Shown: in pieces, positions 7,509-9,587 of the stretch | Position numbering within the stretch: the first letter of the stretch is position 1 | How the letters are laid out: each line of letters starts with the position of its first letter | Assembly (NCBI GenBank): GCA_903882725.1 | Contig: CAIRYF010000242.1 | Coordinates: forward strand, 1-9,587 | Direction of reading: 5' to 3' | DNA from: an uncultured Simplicispira sp. | GTDB taxonomy: Bacteria > Pseudomonadota > Gammaproteobacteria > Burkholderiales > Burkholderiaceae_C | DNA length: 9,587 nt | Notes under the pieces: generated by a model | Databases searched by the model: none | What the model was told of the DNA's origin: nothing | What the model saw: the letters and a program-made list of their open reading frames with translations, nothing else | Translations under genes and position numbers: made by a program

Positions 7509-8175
7509 TCCCCAACTCATCACACAGGCGCTGCACCATGGCTTGCAGCGTGGCAACCTGCGCTTCTAACGCCTCGATGCGCGCTTGCACTGCGGGCGCT
7601 GCACTGTTGTGGCCGCTGTGGCCGCTGGCAGTGCCCGCCATCGGTGCCGAGACATCGACCGGCCCGCACAGCAAATGCACCCAGCGCTGCTCGCGTGCGC
7701 CGGGGGCGCGCGGCAGTTGCAGCACCAGCGGGCCGCCTTTTTCTGGGCTGCGCTCTTGCAGCTCGTCCAAAAAGCCCTCGACCGAAGAAATATCGGCAAA
7801 GCGGTACCAGCGCTCGGCGTTGATGCGCAGCTCACCGGCAGTTTGCGGGCCGCGCAGCATCAACAGGCCCAGCAGCACCGCAGACTGCTCGGGCACGCCA
7901 ACGCCGCGCTGAAAGTTGTGCTCCCAGCGCACGCTGCGCCCGCCGGTGTTTTCGTGTACCAGCGACAGGCGTTTGAGCTCGTCCAGCGCCTCTTGCGCCT
8001 GGGCGTCGGTGATGTTCATCACCGGCTCGCGGGTGGTTTTTTGGTTGCAGCCCAGCAGCAAAGAGTTCAGCGTCAGCGGGTAGCTGTCGGGCACGGTGCG
8101 GGCTTTTTCCATCAGCGTGCCCAGCACGCGCGCTTCGGTGGCGCTCAGGGGACGGTCGGCAAGATCAAAGGACAT
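7444..8175 (-). CDS. yceH: YceH/DUF480 family winged-helix protein
   Basis: This is a 243-residue member of the YceH (DUF480) family, whose cellular role is not settled; the fold is two winged helices, suggesting nucleic-acid or regulatory binding. Visible family motifs are [20 protein letters not shown] (10-29), [20 protein letters not shown] (30-49) with EPVM following, [17 protein letters not shown] (101-117) and [18 protein letters not shown] (122-139), then LPRAPG and RWVHLLCG (164-171). Residues 198-222 form a short heptad-like coiled coil, after a Gly/Ser/Ala-rich linker; the last 20 residues are Ala/Pro/Ser/Thr-rich and look disordered. The coding end overlaps the 3' end of pabBC by 65 bases on the opposite strand. 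It diverges from purN across 49 bases. The ATG at 8175 gives the usual start; no Shine-Dalgarno sequence is evident. Confidence 0.92.
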   Translation of the reverse strand: MSFDLADRPLSATEARVLGTLMEKARTVPDSYPLTLNSLLLGCNQKTTREPVMNITDAQAQEALDELKRLSLVHENTGGRSVRWEHNFQRGVGVPEQSAVLLGLLMLRGPQTAGELRINAERWYRFADISSVEGFLDELQERSPEKGGPLVLQLPRAPGAREQRWVHLLCGPVDVSAPMAGTASGHSGHNSAAPAVQARIEALEAQVATLQAMVQRLCDELGITAQPTASTVSTAPPTSPADC

Positions 8176-8181
8176 GGCGGG

Positions 8182-8187
8182 GATAAT
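8182..8187 (+). promoter_or_regulatory. Candidate -10 element for purN
   Basis: GATAAT matches TATAAT at five of six positions and lies 37 bases before the purN ATG, giving a predicted leader of about 30 bases. No convincing -35 hexamer is present at the expected distance, which would fall inside yceH codons. Tentative. Confidence 0.3.
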
Positions 8188-8196
8188 TCAGGCTGG

Positions 8197-8215
8197 ATTG
8201 CAAATGAATTGCAAA
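8197..8215. repeat. Direct repeat ATTGCAAA with 11-bp spacing in the yceH-purN spacer
   Basis: ATTGCAAA occurs at 8197-8204 and again at 8208-8215, one helical turn apart. Each copy contains the palindrome TTGCAA. It lies between the candidate -10 element and the purN ribosome binding site. The pair could be an operator or a leader element, or chance in a short A/T-rich spacer. Confidence 0.5.
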
Positions 8216-8218
8216 AGG
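8214..8218 (+). promoter_or_regulatory. Ribosome binding site for purN
   Basis: AAAGG lies 6 bases before the ATG at 8225. It supports this start over the in-frame ATG at 8204, which lies upstream of the site and would add seven residues not expected in PurN. Confidence 0.55.
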
Positions 8219-8224
8219 TTATTG

Positions 8225-8803
8225 ATGAAAAACATTGTGGTATTGATTTCAGGCGGCGGCTCCAACATGGCCGCCATCGTAAATGCAGCCCAGCAACAGC
8301 GCTGGCAGCAACACTATGGAGCACGCGTGATGGCCGTGGTCAGCAACCAACCCAGCGCCAAAGGCTTGGAATTTGCCCGCGCCCAAGGCATTGCCACCGA
8401 AGTGCTAGAGCACCAGCCCTTTCCCAGCCGCGAGGCGTTTGATACCGAGCTGGCGGCAGTGATCGACCGCTATGACCCGGCGCTGGTGGTGCTGGCAGGG
8501 TTTATGCGCATCCTCTCGCCCGGTTTCGTCAACCACTACGCTGGGCGGTTGGTGAATATCCACCCATCGCTGCTGCCGGCGTTTCCCGGCCTGCACACGC
8601 ACCAGCGGGCGATTGATGCCGGCTGCAAATTTGCCGGTGCCAGCGTGCATCTGGTGACGGCGGACTTGGATGCTGGCCCGATCATCGACCAAGCCATCGT
8701 GCCGATATTGCCCGGCGACGACGCCGACCAACTGGCCGCGCGCGTGCTGACGCAAGAGCATTTGCTGTATCCGAGGGCGATTGCGCAGTTGCTACAAAAA
8801 TAA
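8225..8803 (+). CDS. purN: Phosphoribosylglycinamide formyltransferase (GAR transformylase 1)
   Basis: PurN moves a formyl group from 10-formyl-tetrahydrofolate to glycinamide ribonucleotide, the third step of purine synthesis. At 192 residues it has normal length. It starts with the phosphate-binding loop ISGGGSNMAAI (8-18) and contains LAGFMRILSP (90-99), NIHPSLLPAFPGLHTHQRAI (111-130) and SVHLVTADLDAGPII (140-154). The catalytic residues Asn106, His108 and Asp144 of the E. coli enzyme match Asn111, His113 and Asp149 at a constant offset of 5. The chosen ATG has a ribosome site; the frame is open further upstream but overlaps yceH. The last five codons and the stop lie inside copy 3 of the interspersed repeat, so the C-terminal QLLQK is partly repeat-derived. 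purM is not adjacent in this window. Confidence 0.97.
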   Translation: MKNIVVLISGGGSNMAAIVNAAQQQRWQQHYGARVMAVVSNQPSAKGLEFARAQGIATEVLEHQPFPSREAFDTELAAVIDRYDPALVVLAGFMRILSPGFVNHYAGRLVNIHPSLLPAFPGLHTHQRAIDAGCKFAGASVHLVTADLDAGPIIDQAIVPILPGDDADQLAARVLTQEHLLYPRAIAQLLQK

Positions 8804-8845
8804 GAGCTGCTAGCGCTTGCTGGACGGGCGATAGAGGCTGTTTTT
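8789..8845 (+). repeat. Copy 3 of the interspersed intergenic repeat, overlapping the purN end
   Basis: This is the same 57-base element as copy 2 (4095-4151), in the same orientation, beginning TTGCTA and ending GTTTTT. The core TAGCGCTT...GGGCGATAG is a less perfect inverted repeat than in copy 2. Its first 15 bases include the last five purN codons and the TAA stop, so the element supplies the C-terminus of the protein. Confidence 0.8.
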
Positions 8846-8899
8846 GTATGTAATTTAAGGGTTCTGGCAAGAGCGCCTGCCGCCGCCCCAGAGCGATGG

Positions 8900-8934
8900 A
8901 AAAGCCAACGTGCCATCCAAGCGCGTTGGCTTTT
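8900..8934. terminator. Bidirectional Rho-independent terminator between purN and the ELWxxDGT gene
   Basis: AAAAGCCAACG (8900-8910) and CGTTGGCTTTT (8924-8934) are perfect inverted repeats of 11 bases. Pairing extends inward through one T-G wobble and two G-C pairs to a 7-base loop (8914-8920). The stem begins with an A run and ends with a T run, so it can work on both strands. It sits between the convergent purN and the repeat-protein gene, 15 bases before the latter's stop position. Confidence 0.88.
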
Positions 8935-8948
8935 GCAATGTCGCAGCT

Positions 8949-9587
8949 TCAGGCCACCACACCCACTGTTTTGATGGCTACGGCGTTATTGAAATCAAAA
9001 GATATGCCGAAGACATGTTCGCTGTTGGGCAGGTCTTCAATGAAATAGGTACCCGCAGCGGTGCCGTCGCTGTACCACAGCGATTGCGTATTGGTGACGG
9101 TGTTGGTGGTCTGGATGAACAAGGCGTTTTCCGCCACCACCTTGAAGTTCGTCACTTGGCTGACCAATGGCGCGGAGGGAATGGTTGTGCCCTTGCTGGC
9201 AAATAAGTCGCCGCTGCCAGTGAGGTAGAAGGCTTGGTCAGCATCGGTTTGCAAGTTGGTGGTGCTCGTGGCACTCAGTTGAACTGCCTTTGGAATGGCT
9301 ATCCCGAGGTTGACAGCAAATACTCCTTCGGCGTTATGGAATACCAAGGTGTCGCCCACCACTTTGGAATAACTGTTTATCCAGCCGCCCATATTGGCAT
9401 TGACAGTGCCCACATTGACAGTGCCGGCTGCGGTGCCATCACTGACAAATAAGCCCTGCTTGGTGGCGGAGGTATAGGCTTTAAAAATCAATTTGCCACT
9501 AGCTATTTGCACGTTATTGGGATTGGTGGCATAGATGTCACCCAAGCCCGCACCACTGCCTGGCAAAATGTCCTTGACCAAGCCAAA
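8949..9587 (-). CDS. ELWxxDGT-repeat protein, C-terminal part (5' end outside window)
   Basis: The frame is open from the window edge to a TGA at 8949; 212 residues are visible and the true start is outside. The first visible residues are FGLVKDILPG, and two motifs GLFVSDGTAAGT (45-56) and SLWYSDGTAAGT (169-180) mark this as the ELWxxDGT repeat family (TIGR04534 as I recall), usually large exported proteins of unknown role. Two degenerate copies lie between, GVFAVNLGIAIP (89-99) and DLFASKGTTIP (127-137), giving a period of about 39-43 residues, each preceded by a beta-strand-like L/F-x-F segment. It is rich in Thr, Ser, Ala, Val and Asn, with no Cys visible. No membrane anchor, PEP-CTERM or autotransporter domain is seen at the C-terminus. 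Base composition is lower in GC than its neighbours: 32 of 60 at 9301-9360 against 47 of 60 at 6301-6360. Export route and function cannot be read from this part. Confidence 0.85.
   Translation of the reverse strand, partial: FGLVKDILPGSGAGLGDIYATNPNNVQIASGKLIFKAYTSATKQGLFVSDGTAAGTVNVGTVNANMGGWINSYSKVVGDTLVFHNAEGVFAVNLGIAIPKAVQLSATSTTNLQTDADQAFYLTGSGDLFASKGTTIPSAPLVSQVTNFKVVAENALFIQTTNTVTNTQSLWYSDGTAAGTYFIEDLPNSEHVFGISFDFNNAVAIKTVGVVA

Noticed and set aside
8096..8224. Upstream extension of purN
   Set aside because: It covers yceH codons in antisense; the ATG at 8225 has a ribosome site and the family N-terminus.
9579..9581. TTG near the window end as the true start of the ELWxxDGT gene
   Set aside because: The frame stays open to the window edge and the residues before it (FGLVKDI) continue a repeat unit, so the gene begins outside the window.

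Overview
The window looks like chromosomal DNA of a betaproteobacterium, most likely Comamonadaceae (Burkholderiales). The evidence is GC-rich coding sequence, protein variants typical of that family (a PanB with a proline-rich N-terminal extension, a PabB-PabC fusion, a YceH protein with a coiled-coil tail), and short intergenic repeats that I remember from Comamonadaceae genomes. Genus is not resolved. No tRNA, rRNA, CRISPR array, insertion sequence or phage gene is visible.

Layout. Positions 3-137 (+) hold the last 44 codons of gpsA, which meets panC tail to tail across 6 bases. Positions 144-2033 (-) hold panB then panC, the pantothenate genes, separated by 111 bases with an interspersed repeat and a T-rich tandem repeat that abuts the panC start. 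A 71-base divergent spacer leads to nadC and nadA (2105-4089, +), coupled by a 4-base overlap. A second repeat copy follows, then an uncharacterised all-helical protein (4174-5610, +), then a fused pabB-pabC gene (5637-7508, +). Convergent yceH (7444-8175, -) overlaps the end of pabBC by 65 bases. Divergent purN (8225-8803, +) ends inside a third repeat copy. A strong two-way terminator (8900-8934) separates purN from the C-terminal part of a large ELWxxDGT-repeat protein (8949-9587, -), which runs off the window and is visibly less GC-rich.

How the genes fit together. Most of the window is cofactor metabolism: pantothenate for CoA (panB, panC), quinolinate to nicotinate mononucleotide for NAD (nadA, nadC), p-aminobenzoate for folate (pabBC), and two folate-dependent one-carbon enzymes (PanB uses methylene-THF, PurN uses formyl-THF). 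nadB is not in the window.

I found no convincing new multi-gene system. The items most worth a second look are the SWIM-less helical protein inside the cofactor block, the same-orientation repeat family, the tandem repeat at the panC start, the in-frame (PQ)6 repeat in pabBC, the 65-base gene overlap, and the degenerate roughly 42-residue periodicity in the ELWxxDGT protein. No gene-free stretch exceeds 300 bases.
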